Notes: generated from the sequence alone by a model not told the origin. Positions 36,944-48,945 are shown, counted from the first letter of the stretch. The stretch is 64,000 nt of DNA from Microplitis mediator (GCF_029852145.1 NC_079978.1:13457828-13521827), one strand, 5' to 3'. Translations and numbers: made by a program.

Positions 36944-37192
36944 ACGCTAAGAATTTTATAGTAATTGTACTCATCGATGATTATTATTAGTTACTATACT
37001 ATATAGTAATTTTAGAATTTTCCACAATAATGCTATCAAAAACCATCATATGATGATAACTATTAATATCCCCGAATAATAATCACTCTCACCAATAATA
37101 GTAATCACTCACATAATAAATAGCAACAATTATAATTTTAGATAACAATTGTTACTATACCGCGATGGTAATAGTTACCATCGCGTATGCAA
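36944..37192. repeat. AGTAATTACT-word repeat
   Basis: A chain of GTAATTATTACT-type words ending in the hairpin CGCGATGGTAATAGTTACC followed by ATCGCG (37160-37184). Similar in style to 24192-24804. Confidence 0.5.
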
Positions 37193-37424
37193 AAGTCACT
37201 CAGCAACTTTTCAATTATGCACTTTAGTATAATTCCTATATTTTTCAATGAAATCAAAATAAACATATTCGGTTGTTTATTTACTTACATAAACGTACAC
37301 ACTCCAACCTCTAATTGCCAATTGATAAGGGAGCTGCCATTTTTTAATGATCGCTCTCTATGCTATAATTCAACGCGCGAATAAAGTTTGAATTTTCAAA
37401 TAATCTCTGATCTTTAAAATTATT

Positions 37425-37787
37425 CCCAAGTAGCACACTTTGCCTTTGAGACATCTATAAGATATCAGTTTTTAGGCTACTTTTTGATATATCGATAAGG
37501 CACCAATACGTCGACAAAACGATCAGAAATTCATGTCGACGAAAAAATGTCTACTTAAAAGACTTGACACAAGTGACGATAAAAAAAAATTACAAATAGT
37601 GGTAAAATAAGTCATCTAAATGACTTTTTAATTGGCATAAGACAGAAAAAACAACACAAATTTTCTCTGACTGAGGAACCAACATTTGCAAGTCGTATTT
37701 ATACCAAAAAAGCTGACTTTGATACGAACAAAAAATTTGTCTTATCCTTTTAAAAGACATCTTAAAGTTGACTCTGTGCTACTTGGG
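37425..37787. mobile_element. CCCAAGTAGCACA-TIR MITE
   Basis: CCCAAGTAGCACACTTTG at the left and CTCTGTGCTACTTGGG at the right. 363 bp, no ORF. The flanking bases are TT on both sides, too short to define the target site. Superfamily not recognised. Confidence 0.75.
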
Positions 37788-38094
37788 TTGTTCTCTAAGG
37801 CTATTTATTTTAAATTTCAAATATTTTCGTGCGTTTTAATAATTACTTTTTCTAACAGTCAATAGGGTGAAGCACTTTATAAATTAGAAAAAAAATGGCC
37901 GCCTCCACCTAAAGTGACAGTTGGGGTATATTTTTTGTCTATAAGTGATATATTTAATCTCTCCGTGTAAAATATTTACATTAAATAATTGAATGTAAAG
38001 TAAATAACGAATTGAGCGCTTTAGCTGCTCAATGCACTAACTTATTGATTGAAAACTGGTCGTTGTGGAATGTTTTTGAGTTTTTGTATATGAT
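37788..38094. other. AT-rich spacer
   Basis: Nothing recognised. Confidence 0.3.
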
Positions 38095-38525
38095 GACAAT
38101 CATTCTTATCGGCGATTATAATACGCTATATAATTTTCAATGATTACGGTCACGAGATAGCAACTATTACCATTGCTATATTGTGAAAAATATCATCGAG
38201 TGATTGTATTATTTGTCATGTGATATGACAATAGTTACGATTTTTTTAATAATAATTACTATACTAATTTAACACCCCCCTAGTGGCAATTTTTCGGACT
38301 TCTGTCTGAAAAAGTCTTTAGAAATCTAAAACTGAGTTTTTCAGACAAAAGTCCCAAAAATTTTCACCACGGCCGGGATAATAACCATTGTCATCATGAG
38401 TTTCATGTTAAATGTTAACATATTATATTGCAAATCTTATAATAATTATAAGATTAATAGGTATCGCGAGAAAAAAATTAATTTTATCACCATGAGATTA
38501 TAATCATTACCTTAAAATTATCAGC
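38095..38525. repeat. GATTATAATC/GGTAATAGTT-word repeat with nested CCTAGTGG element
   Basis: Words of the type AACTATTACCATTG run from 38095 to about 38260 and resume at about 38390 (AACCATTGTCATCATGAG). Between them, CCCTAGTGGCAATTTTTCGG and AAAAATTTTCACCACGG..GG form the ends of a ~120-bp foldback. A related foldback is at 41849-41965. Confidence 0.5.
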
Positions 38526-38751
38526 GTGCACTCAACACCTTCAAATATAGCCATATTTTAATATGTAATATCATGGAAAGGTTTCACACCACCAATCTAC
38601 ACCAAGCAGACTTCGTATCGATCTTGCACTGTGAAAAATCTGCGAAGTAATTGAAATTCTGACAATCATAATTTACGTAGCGTTATTAACAATATTTTTA
38701 GTAAAATTCAACGGAGTAAATGAGCATAATGGACGTTAATTTAATTTTCAG

Positions 38752-38884
38752 TGCCGCTGGTTAACGTAAGCGCCGTTGAAGGTGGAGCTGTAGAGTTACC
38801 ATGTGATATAACTCCAATAGGCTATGATACTCTTCATATGGTCATGTGGTTCAAAGGTCATGCAGATGGAATGCCACTTTATAC
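38752..38884 (+). CDS. internal exon encoding Sidestep-type immunoglobulin domain (partial)
   Basis: A 133-nt exon lies between the acceptor TTAATTTTCAG (ending 38751) and the donor GTAAGTG (starting 38885). Read from phase 1, it encodes 43 complete codons without a stop: PLVNVSAVEGGAVELPCD, then MVMWFKG and GMPLY. The first Ig cysteine sits in LPCD and the core tryptophan in MWF. The combination LPCD.TP.....MV.WFK...G.PLY is characteristic of the first Ig domain of the insect Sidestep family. These are single-pass cell-surface receptors that bind Beaten-path proteins and guide motor axons. The exon breaks inside the domain, so strands D-G and the second cysteine must come from the next exon, which I do not find in the window. 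Another Ig-superfamily member is possible, but the WFK..G.PLY signature argues for Sidestep. Confidence 0.8.
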
Positions 38885-39310
38885 GTAAGTGAAAATAACC
38901 TATTCGGATGAAATTAAATTATAATTAATAATGCAATTATTTTTTATTTTTTTTTTTTTTGCGTTGAATTCTCTGCGTATTTTGTAATGTTAATTGAGCT
39001 TGATTACAGATAGGATTTACGTAGGAATTAAATTTTTTTCAACTAATATGAACTAAAATGAAATATTTATTGATTATCATAAAACATTTCAGAGCATATT
39101 TTAAAGAAGAAGTTATTTAAAGTTTAATCAGATAGATGAAGTTTATCTTTTTTTTTTCAGAAATTTATTCCATTTTATATTTTAAACAGTCGACAAAAAA
39201 ATTTAAAGATGAATTATTTAATAAAAATATATGAAAAAAATCAGTTAATTTTTTTTTTTTTTTTTTTTTTTGTGAGAGAAGGTAATAAAATAATGTAATA
39301 TGCGCCAAGT
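38885..39310. other. start of downstream intron
   Basis: The consensus donor GTAAGT is followed by AT-rich DNA with T- and A-runs (39250-39271). No further exon is recognised. Confidence 0.6.
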
Positions 39311-39406
39311 GAGGAAAGTAGGATAGTCCAACCCGCGTGTATAGTTGCCAACTTGAGCCGAAGGCGAGGGTGCGAAACACGTGGATTGGGACGTCTTACT
39401 TTCCTC
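39311..39406. repeat. 96-bp hairpin H4
   Basis: GAGGAAAGTAGGATAGTCC pairs with GGGACGTCTTACTTTCCTC, followed inward by AACCCGCGTG/CACGTGGATT. The apex GAGCCGAAGGCGAGGGTGC recalls the apices of H1 and H3. It lies in the intron close to the Ig exon. Confidence 0.7.
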
Positions 39407-39839
39407 CGTGGTGTGTATACGATTTTTCATCAGATCTGTACTTAAAAGTTTGAATTTTTTCCTCTGTTTGTGGGAAGAATGATGCGTGTTCTTATTGTAA
39501 TCATTTGCTTTTTTATAAAAGAAAAGAACGTCTTTTTTCCCTTTTAAACAGGGCAATAATGTAAACTTTTGGTGCAAGTCTGGTGAAAAAAAGATACCGT
39601 GTTAGAGTTTGTTAATAATTTTTAACAACTTGTCAATTTTTGAGGAACACCAGGAATCAATTTTCAACGTAAGAGTACCCTACACGGAAAGAATTTTTGT
39701 ATGAACATGCCATGGCGTTTATTCTAAAAATTACTCTAAATCGAATAATCTTGGGCCATTACGACTTTTGACTTTTGAAATACGAAATTTTACTTAATTT
39801 TACTAGTATTGCCCATTTATGGCTATTGTGCTTGCGTAT

Positions 39840-40505
39840 TCACGAATTTAACGTATGATCTTGAAAGGTTGTTACTTGTGTCAATTAATAACTGCGTTCG
39901 TTTTGTGTTACGTATTAGAAGAGATGAGCATATATCACGACATAGGCAACACCTCGGATGGCTTAAACCACAAAACTGAAGGTTACAGTTAATCTCATGT
40001 GAATTTTATAATGCTCTGTGTCTTATTAGGCCAGGTCTATTCGGTGGTCAGCTTGTGCTTAAAAAAAATATTGCTTCTAGACGCAATTATACGAAAACGG
40101 GCACTCTTCAAGTTCCGTTTGCACGTGCGACATCGTATCAATAGTAATTTATTATTGCTGGTTGCAATTTCTGGAACTCACTTCCGTTTAAGATCACCTC
40201 AGTTGAGACACTAGATAAGTTCCGTAATCATGTTACTTCTATCTATTAGATTTGGAGGAAAATGAAGTAGTAGGCTAGTATTTAATTCAATTTAATTGAA
40301 TAAATTTAATTTACGAGTGAACTATTGAGTGAAAATATTATTAATGTGAAAAAATATCCAAAAACTACTATAATAATTATGTTATATGTATATGTTTTTA
40401 TATAGTTAAGATTATACTTAATAACTAACTGTATTATTCTTTTGATATGTAATCATAGGGAGCAATTGCTTCATGATCTAATAAATAAATAAATAAATAG
40501 ATAAA
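39840..40505 (+). mobile_element. 5'-truncated LINE, 3' end
   Basis: It contains the ORF2 C-terminus described in the next entry, a ~250-bp 3' UTR and a tail of AATAAATAAATAAATAG (about 40485-40502). The left boundary is estimated. It belongs to a different lineage from the Jockey copy at 1.2-6.4 kb, judged by the WNSLP-type C-terminus. Confidence 0.65.
39938..40249 (+). pseudogene. LINE ORF2 C-terminal fragment (WNSLP motif)
   Basis: One frame runs through 39938-40249 with three stop codons. It reads HLGWLKPQN, then CEFYNALCLIRPG, TLQVPFARATSYQ and FWNSLPFKITSVETLDKFRN before TAG. The sequence P.AR.......WNSLP......TL..F is the hallmark C-terminus of many CR1- and Jockey-superfamily LINE ORF2 proteins, downstream of reverse transcriptase. 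The catalytic domains are absent. The longest ATG-initiated open frame here (39999-40214) is in another phase and is spurious. Confidence 0.75.
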
Positions 40506-41372
40506 ATACTCTTTCGGTGAGTAAAAATCAATCAGATTAATTTTTACTCACAATTACGAGTAAAAATGACCCCTAGCGGCTGTCTAAATAAATTCTCTCT
40601 AATTCAATTCTTACTCGAAGGTTATGATAAAAAGTTGATGATTTAATTTATAAAATTTATATTGAATTAAAATAAAAATTATAATTAATAGGTTGAAATT
40701 TCTATGAAACATCTAAATCCATCTAATTGCATTAGAATATGACTTAAAATAAATATTTTGAAAAAGAATAAAAAAAAAATTACTCGTATTGTGTTGAAAA
40801 AGAAAAGGTACAAATTTTTTTTTGATTGTAAAATAAAGATTAAGTTATAGAGAGATAAAGAGATCGTCTTTTTTCCAAGCCTATGTTTGTGTGCGTAACA
40901 TCTAAGTTGTCGCGAGCAAAACAAAAGACATTTAATCGAAGCCGATATTAACCGAAAATTAACGAAGACTACTGAATTAGTACTCTGCAGTGAAGAGTAA
41001 AAAATACTTCAATAGATTCGAAAATTTATTCGAAGTACAAGTAATTTTTCATCATAACATCAATAGGTTTAAAGAAATGCTATATTGAGGAGTAAAAATT
41101 AATACACGTAGAATAAAAATTGGTAGATTCAGATAAAATATTCACAATAACCGATTAAATATGGGATTCCAACAGAGAGTATAAACTCATAGAATTATAC
41201 CACTTCATCTGCTGTGTAAAAAATTACTCACTAGTAAAGTAAAATATCGTCTAGTGATATTAATATTTCAACGAAAAATATTAAAAGTTGAAATAAAAAA
41301 TACTAATTTTTTGGAATGGCCCAGGATTACTCGAAATTGCAGAGTAGTTTTCATCAAAAAATTCTTTCCGTG

Positions 41373-42230
41373 TAGCTGATATTGTCTGCCACTTAATTAT
41401 CAATTACTTTTTAGAACGAACTTCAGTGTAATTAAAAGCTGCGTCATACAGTGAACTAACGTTGATCAAGAAAGGAATTCTAGTGAATCGATCAATTACG
41501 ACGAAATATTCCTTTATTCAACATATTTATAACTATTGATGCTATAGTCTGACAGGTCAGGTTATTTTTGACAGGATGTTAGCGGACCATCTTGTGACTG
41601 AAATTCGAAATGATGGTCATCCCGCATCACTATTTATAACACATTGATCAACAAATATTGAAGGACTCTTACGATAAAAATTAAATATAATTATTTCACT
41701 AATAATTACATTTATTTATTTGAAAATTGTCTAATGGGTCTTATTTAGCACAAGGTACTCAATTAGTATTATTGTATGTTGCTCCCAGACATTTTTAACC
41801 TTCCATTTAACAGTTATAAGTTCATTTAAATATGATGATTTCCCTAGAGGAAATTTTTTGGACTTTTCTCTGAGAAACTCTAAAAAAGTCTTTAGAACTT
41901 TGAAAAAGTTTTTAGAACTGTAGGACTGAGTTTTTCAGAGAAAATTCCGAAAAATTTTCATCAAGATTAACATGAGAAAAATAATCAAATTTCTCAAAAC
42001 AAAAAATCATGCAGATAATTTTGAAGCTTAGTTTTTATGAAAATTACAAAACATCTTAAAACACGTAAAAAAATTTGTGGTAATTGTTTCTAGTACGTTT
42101 ATAAAATATCAACCCATAAGGTTGTGGTAATAATTACTCTGATTTATGTACGGTGAGAAAATGATAGTTCTAATTTCTATGTAAAATGGTAACCATTACT
42201 ATGTTGTATAGTAACGAGAATTCGTGAGAC
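41373..42230. other. spacer with a CCCTAGAGG foldback
   Basis: 41849-41965 is a foldback: CCCTAGAGGAAATTTTTTGG against CCGAAAAATTTTCATCAAG, with ACTGAGTTTTTCAGAGAAAA inside. It is related to 38278-38388. 42125-42235 has GGTAACCATTACTATG words. The rest is AT-rich with no gene. Confidence 0.5.
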
Positions 42231-42239
42231 AAAGTAGTC

Positions 42240-43235
42240 CCCCCCCCCATTCTATATGCTAACATTGGTAACGTTGGCTATGCTAGCATAGGATGGCAGA
42301 TAAATACGACCTAACGTGAAGAATGCAGCCTGAACCCCTAAACTCAATGAGAACGGGGGACATAGGGTTTGCATAATTGTAACGAGTCAAAAATAACCGG
42401 TTCAAATTTAATTATTAATTAAACATTAAATATAACCCAAATTAATTAAGACAAATCCTTTTAAATACCGGAAAATCAGAACTTAGATGAATAATTAATT
42501 TGTTACCAATTATACGTCACCATATTGACAATTTCAAGTAAACCGTTACTGTTTTTTATCATAAAAAATATTTAAATCTAAAAGGAATGTCTAAATAAAT
42601 TCATGATAAATTTAATAAGAACAAAACTAATGTCTTATTAATGATTGTATAATTTAATGTACTTCCGTTAGATTTTACAATACAAACAAAGTAATTATAA
42701 TGAAATTTAGATATAAACTTAAATTGTAAAAAATGGTCAAGTTAAACGAACAATAATTCTTGGTTGTTATAAGTCGAAGTAAGAATACGGTTTAATTAGT
42801 ACGGAGAGAACTCGGCGAGTCTCGACAAATGATAATTTTGGATAATGGAGAGAATTCAAAAGAATCTCGACAGATCGGGTCAACTGATGGTTGATAACTA
42901 ACTATTTCTTAAAAGAACGAACTTGAGTCTGAGTCCCCGATCGTGACGTCAGAGTCCCCAAGGGTGGGTGGGAAAAAGGTCAGCTGGGGGTGTCTTCGGA
43001 AAATTTGGACATCTGATTGGCAAGCGGAAAATAGACAGGAGGGGCAGATAGGCGAAGGAAGAAGGGTAGAACGAACGAGAGAAACTAAGGAAAGACCAAT
43101 AAGGAAAGGAAAAGGATAGAACTCTCGAAGTACTGTACTACGGTAGAACAATACAAGAAACACATGGGCTTGAAGAAGGCATGGGAAAGTATTTTAGGAT
43201 CGAAGGAGTAATAAAGTAATTTAGTTCAGCTGGCG
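42240..43235. other. GC-richer block, possible LTR fragment
   Basis: TGTAACGAGTC at 42378 could be an LTR start. 42900-43210 is purine-rich with CCCCAAGGGTGGGTGGG and ends with AATAAAG near 43212, as in LTR U3/R regions. No matching right end or target duplication was found. The minus-strand 84-codon frame (42909-43163) is not recognisable. The palindrome CTATGCTAGCATAG lies at about 42278. Confidence 0.35.
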
Positions 43236-43236
43236 C

Positions 43237-45395
43237 ACTGAGAGAAAAGTGCTTAGTAACCTGAACTATTCAGCGACAGATATAAAAATATAGTCTCCCT
43301 AACCAATTTTTATTGTTACTGGAACTATATACTAGTGTGAATCAGCACGAAAAAATAGTTACATTAACTAAATTTAAGAAACTATTTTTGCCTCATTATG
43401 GTCACTACAAAACTTCAATCTTTATAAATCAAGGCTTGGTAGTGAACACAATATTACCTTTATCATTGGGTCGATTAACATAATATAGATACAGTAACTA
43501 TGTTAGCTTAGTGACTGTATGATAGTTGGTAGAAATAATTTTAATAGTTGACTCAACTAAGAGTTTAGTAGTCGTCTCATAGAACTGCATTTATTTAGTT
43601 TCTTTTACTACTGACAAAAGTATCAACCGTACTATTTCATCTTAGTTGTCTAAACAATCAATTTCCAGTTAATTTAATAATTATAGAATATTTCTGCTGA
43701 CTAATAATCAACTGTAAAAAAAAATTCAAGGGGAATATAGTTATGGATACCCTTAATATTTAGTTTCCCTGGCTATAAATTCCGATCCTAATGCCAAAAG
43801 TGCGTACTGCAAAATATACGCCTTATTGGGTCTGCTGAGCCAAAGAAGCGTATCAAACATTTTTTTTGCTTATCAATTTCGAATTGTTAAAAATGTGAAG
43901 ATCGATTGAAAAATTGAAAAAAAATTTTTTTTTATACCAAAAGGGCGTGTAAAAATTTTTTGTTGTCAATCAATTCGGAATTATTTATTAAAATGAAAAT
44001 CAATCAAGATGATATATATCTTTTCTCCCAATAAATTTTCCTTTTAGCTTAAACAACTTTTTTTTTTTTTTTTTTTTGGCTGAAGCATACAAAAATTCTC
44101 GCGTTAAAAAAATAGTAATTATTCTGACAAAATTTATTTTCTTCAAACTAAAAAATGCAATTGTTACTAAAAACTAACATATCTTGCTACAAAAAATATC
44201 TCCTATATTGAGAAATTAAAACTCTTTAAATAAGTAAAAATTTTTCGATTTAAGCGTGGGAATATGTTGACTTGAAAAAAAATATTTCGATTCGAGATAA
44301 AAATTCAAGATAAATTTTTACTTGTTACAGAAGTTTTTATTTCTTAATATTAGATATTTTTTTGAAGTAAGATGTATTAGTTTTTTGTAGCAATCTGCAC
44401 TTTTTTGTTTAAAGAAAATAAAATTTCTCTCAATGAGTACTATTATTTAGCGGAAGAACTTTTCATGCTCCAACCAAAACAGAATAGTTGCTTAAACTAA
44501 GGGATAAATTTCTTGGGAGAAAAGATATATATGGAGGAGAGGGAAGTCATCAGAGCAAGGCAACAGCATTGGGAGTAGTTCGGTGCTCGCCACTAGATCG
44601 CGCCCACTTTTTGTAGTGTCCCTGGTACGAAACTTATTTCAGAAGTATTATATTCCAAGCTTGAGAACAATTCTGGCATTAGTACTTCTCTGTTATTTGA
44701 CAGAGTGACTAGTATCGTTTTTGATTGTAATATAGTATGTACTAAATTACATCATGACATTAATGTTTAACATTAATGTTTCCTAAAATAATTTTTGTAA
44801 TAATAGAAAAACATCAAGTACATTTAATGTAATAGAAAAAAAATTTTCTGTATTTATCACATAAATTTTGGCTATTAAAGAAAAAAGAATTCAGTAACAA
44901 TAAAACAAAATTTGCACTACAGATCGCTAAATAATTTTGTTTCTTGCAATACTAAATTATGGCAATGGTAACTATGAATGTTTAGTTACAATAAGTCAAA
45001 TTAGTACATTCGCAGAAAGTTCGATTTTCTAGTGTGTACATCTAGACACAAATACTTATTGCTACTATTATAAATGATCTGAAGAACTAAGTGTACATTT
45101 TTAACATCACAATAATCTTAATATTTATTAGACTAAGAATAAATTGCTTACTACAATATAAATTATAGTCATGTTAACTTTAAACTGATAGTAATAAAAA
45201 CTTTCCCTAAACTAGTTATGTTCATTATTGCTATCTTAGTATATGTAACTAAAAATAGTAAGAACGACTATGTAGTCGTAGAGCACTTTACTGTGGCGTA
45301 TTAGTTACTGAAACTGACTTCAATAGCTGAGTCGTCTGTGAACTACGATTCCTTAGTTCAGAAAACCGTTTTTTTCTCTCAGTGCGGGACAGTGG
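43237..45395. mobile_element. CACTGAGAGAAA-TIR element
   Basis: CACTGAGAGAAAAGTGC at the left and TTTTTTCTCTCAGTG at the right, with CG on both sides. CTGAACTA..TTCAG words repeat near both ends. An internal foldback spans about 44010-44535 (TTTAAGCTAAAAGG.. against TTGCTTAAACTAAGGG..). A CTCF-like CCACTAGATCGCGCC is at 44590. No ORF. Confidence 0.6.
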
Positions 45396-47460
45396 TAAAA
45401 ATGGATATTTTTTGGAGACTTAGGACTGAACCCTTGAGGATTAAGTCATAAATTATTAGTCTGTTTAAGTTTTTTGTTACTATCTGTACTTTGACATACA
45501 ACAATTAGGATTTGATTTTAAATATAGAAAGCAAATACTGGACTTATGATAAATATTATTTAAAGGCACAAATATTTAAGCAAAGTTTGCCGAGAGAATA
45601 AAATTTAAACATTTGAAAATTCTCACGGACTTTAGCGACACAAAAATACATATAATAAAATATAATAATAAAAAAAAAAAACTACATTTATAGTCGCGTG
45701 AGCAAACAGTTACCCCTTTTTGCTTGGTTTAGCTCGCCGGAGTCCAGGGTTCAAAAGGGGTCTTTAATTTATACACAGTTTTACAAATAAACAATAATCA
45801 GAAACTTTATTTAAATAAGAAAGCAAACAAAACCTTTTTACATGAGCTCCGATGCTCAGTTCTACTACCTTTACAAGAAATAATATCCATACTTTTAACG
45901 CGGTTTAATAACAAAATGTCGCTGGTTATTAAATAATTCCACGCGGTCCCGTAACACACAAAATATACACACATACACACACACACACACACACATATCA
46001 AACTTTACGCGGTCTAAGATCGCGGTCTACCCCCCTTCCCGGTTGCTTCAGGGGAGTCTGGTCGACTACCCCGTCGGCCCTACACGAAACCCCATCCCAT
46101 GAGGGTCAGTGGATGGTCTCCAACAGACCCTCACCTACTCGGCTCACAAGTACCCACCACCCCTTGGCAGAAGGCCTCAGGGTGGAGTCCCTCAACCCTC
46201 CATGAGAAATGAAAAACTGCACTTACCTGGTCCGGTCGGATGCCTGGTACGAGAGTTTCCGTTAGTTGTCCGTGAATGGTCTTCTCAGACAACGTCTCTA
46301 GAGAACTAGGTTGCCTCTACGGGCTTAAATGCGCAGTTTTATCATTATAACTATCCGCCGTAACTGTGGACGGGAATAAATTCCTTCGCCCTCTGTTGTT
46401 GACATCAAGAGTATACTGTTGTGAAGTATTTTCTAAGTCCCGAGTTTCAAAGTCAAAGGAAATCGAGTAAAATTAATTTTATCAAAGATAAAATTGAATT
46501 TAAAGAAAAGGAATTCGTTAAGTAAACACTAAGTCCCGGGAACTTAGCCGTGTAGCGACGATAATCCGCGCGAACGGATAGAAAATGAAAGAATGAAAGA
46601 TTGAAATATTAGAGTTTATTTTAATTTCAACTAATATTTCGTGTATTTCAGTTCATTTTATAATTCTTTCAATCTCTTGAATCTTTTAAACGATTCATTT
46701 GGAATCTATATAAGCGTTTTATTTTATTTCCTTTGACTTTGACTGCTCAGGACTTAGAATAATTTTCGCTCGGGCGCGCATTCCCATACTTATACCGCAC
46801 ATTCATATAATTTTATACCTCGCTGAATTCATTCAACTTAAACTTTAAAAACACAGCCATATAAGTATAAATAATAACAATAACTCATTGCTGAAGGAGA
46901 ATAATAATGTTTATAATAAAATAAACCCAATAGATTATAACAAGTAATATAAGGAATTAGTCATAAACAAAGTATAGAAATATAAATAAGAAATAGTTCT
47001 TAAGTCAGAATAGTAGTAAGAAATAGTAATAGTAAGTACTAATTAATTGTTTAAGCGAAAACATGAAATAATATTTAGAATTTTAGTCCTAGTTTTTAAG
47101 CATCTAGTTTTAAGTAGATATAAGAAATAATAATTAGTGAATAAGTAGTATTAAGTCATAGGTATAAGAAAAATAGTAATAATAGAATAGTTTTTAAGTA
47201 ACAATGACAGTAACTAGAGTAGTACTCATTTCCACCGCACTATTAAATCACAGGCCACTCCACTCCACCATCACATAATAAAGGATGCAGAGCTTTTTGC
47301 GCAAAACAGACCCATGCTGAAGTAATGCTAACGCGGTTCCAGCATGGTGTTCTAGTGTCAAAGGGTTTACTTGAAGACGCTTGCGCCTTCTACACCCAAA
47401 AAGAAAAAAAAATGCTAGCATAGGAATGATTACCATTCTACATTGACTAGAGAACTATGT
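45396..47460. other. mixed repeat block, possible LTR, no gene
   Basis: 45690-46400 is GC-richer (TTACGCGGTCTAAGATCGCG, CCCTCACCTACTCGG) and ends in a FAATAAA-like region (AATAAATTCC near 46375). 46860-47215 is a low-complexity AGTAATAGTAAGAA tract. I found no matched ends. 66- and 62-codon frames here (46109, 47248) are not recognisable proteins. Confidence 0.35.
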
Positions 47461-47523
47461 AAGTGGACATGACTACAATGTTACCTGGCAAAATTTATGA
47501 TGTTTTATTTATTTTATATTTAC

Positions 47524-47760
47524 CCTAGTGGTTCAGGCGCCACCACCGAAACTCTGAGAAAACTTAGCTAAATCTCTGGATATCAACGGAGTTTAGGCGG
47601 TGTTTTGACGGTGGAAACGCGGAGTTTTGTGTGCAGTCGCGACACAAGATTCTGCAGGAATTTTGTCGGAGTTTTCGTAGAGTATTGCCACCTGGGAAAA
47701 AATCATCGTGCACGATCATGCTTGACCATGCATGGTCGTGCATGATCCAGACGTGACTTT
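47524..47760. repeat. CCCTAGTGG foldback followed by GCACGATCATGC words
   Basis: ACCCTAGTGGTTCAGGCGCC and GAGTATTGCCACCTGGG bracket a ~170-bp piece. The end continues into GGGAAAAAATCATCGTGCAC and a set of GATCATGC words, parallel in design to the CCCGGGAAAAAATGATCAG element. Confidence 0.45.
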
Positions 47761-48084
47761 GCACGATTCATGCAAAGGCACTGCAGTGTTTCCACATAGT
47801 ATTCACGGAATACTATCGGTTTTTTCATGGAGTATTGTCCGTGATCTCACGGAGCGTCTACACGCAAAACACATTTCGCTCTGATAATAAAAGACGGGAT
47901 AACGAAAGGTTTTGTAATAATGACAAACATGATTAACTTACGGTAACAAATCAATTTGTTATAGTAACAAATCAATTTGTGTCGTAATTGAGAAGTCGAT
48001 TTGTTATGAGAACACATGATGTTTATTACAATAATATCGTCGTATTTTAAAGCCGGCATTTGCTACCGTAGGTAGTCTTAGCTT

Positions 48085-48310
48085 CCCATACAAAGAACGG
48101 TGATCGGTCGATCATCGCACTATGATAGCCGTTCGATTCTCGAGCATCGGCTGAGGATCGGAATATGTATAGGAGCAAGACTCGCTGGGCATCGGATGTT
48201 TTACATCAGCGCAAGACTGCCGATTGAGCATCGGCCGAAGATAGTATACGAGGATTATCCTATTGGAACTGCCTAGGATCGGCTCATCGTAGTAATTTGG
48301 TCTCGGTAAA
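48085..48310. repeat. GATCGGCCGATGC-word array, left
   Basis: Repeated CATCGGCCGA, GATCGGTCGATC and GAGCATCGGCTGAGGATCGG words, largely self-complementary. A second array of the same words is at 48778-48945. Confidence 0.6.
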
Positions 48311-48612
48311 GGATATTGACCGACTGCTGACCAATAAATAACCTCACTTTCTGCCGCGTATAGAAACTGATTACTATCATCTACACAATCACTAAAACCA
48401 TTCTCATGACTTTCATTATTACTATTAAATACACTATAATTAATTTCTTTATTTACAACATTATTTACAATTATTCCACTGTGTAAATTATCATGATCAC
48501 AATCATTTGTAATATGATCATTAACAATTAACACTGAGGGTATATTAGGTGGTTGAAATCTATTATCTATGTATTTTTTTAATGCCCGATGGTTTCTTAC
48601 ACGGTCCGACAT
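48112..48612 (-). CDS. unknown ORF between GATCGG-word arrays
   Basis: The minus-strand frame is open upstream to 48645; I place the start at the Met at 48612, which has a good context (AAAATCATGTCGG). It gives about 166 residues beginning MSDRVRNHRALKKYIDNRF, rich in Asn, Asp and Ser, with no membrane segment or known motif. The last ~65 codons (48112-48310) read through the GATCGG-word array, so the genuine coding part may be only the first ~100 codons. It could be a 5' exon of a transposon gene or chance. The arrays on both sides suggest it lies inside a mobile element. Confidence 0.35.
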   Translation of the reverse strand: MSDRVRNHRALKKYIDNRFQPPNIPSVLIVNDHITNDCDHDNLHSGIIVNNVVNKEINYSVFNSNNESHENGFSDCVDDSNQFLYAAESEVIYWSAVGQYPLPRPNYYDEPILGSSNRIILVYYLRPMLNRQSCADVKHPMPSESCSYTYSDPQPMLENRTAIIVR

Positions 48613-48777
48613 GATTTTATAAATTACAAAATTTTTTTTAATCACAACGATAAATTTATTTTTTGTTATATTCAGTAAGAATTGCTTCTGTCTAATGAAA
48701 AGTATATACAGATCAATAATGCTTAAATATAGCTGATGTGATATTTAGTGCGCATGCTCAAAAGAAAATTTATCATA
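48613..48777. other. AT-rich upstream region of unknown ORF
   Basis: Lies between the ORF start and the right word array. Nothing specific is seen. Confidence 0.3.
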
Positions 48778-48945
48778 TCATCGACCGAGAAACGGCTGAT
48801 GATCGGAATTCATTGTTATGAATATAGTTGGGTTACCGATGGTGTGACAGCCATAGGCTGATAATAGAGCACCGACGCTCGACCAAGCATTGGTAGCCGA
48901 GTCTCGGTCGATCGTAGATTTTTTTCGAGCATCGGCGAAGGCCGT
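48778..48945. repeat. GATCGGCCGATGC-word array, right
   Basis: GACCGAGAAACGGCTGATG, GAGTCTCGGTCGATCG and GAGCATCGGCGAAGG. Same words as 48085-48310, in mixed orientation. Confidence 0.55.

Larger units (their letters stand above)
39683..41372. mobile_element. TA-flanked CACGGAAAGAA-TIR element (copy 2) with nested LINE
   Basis: It starts CACGGAAAGAATTTTTG and ends AAAAATTCTTTCCGTG, with TA on both sides. TIR pairing extends inward (AATAATCTTGGGCCATT against GGCCCAGGATTACTCG). The right ~870 bp matches 11866-12663. A 5'-truncated LINE (about 39840-40505) interrupts the left part. Confidence 0.8.

Noticed and set aside
39999..40214. 71-residue ORF downstream of the Ig exon
   Set aside because: The LINE ORF2 fragment occupies a different frame with recognisable motifs.
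42378..45400. Complete LTR starting TGTAACGAGTC and interrupted by the CACTGAGAGAAA element
   Set aside because: I could not find a matching CA end with a target duplication, so only a GC-rich block is reported.
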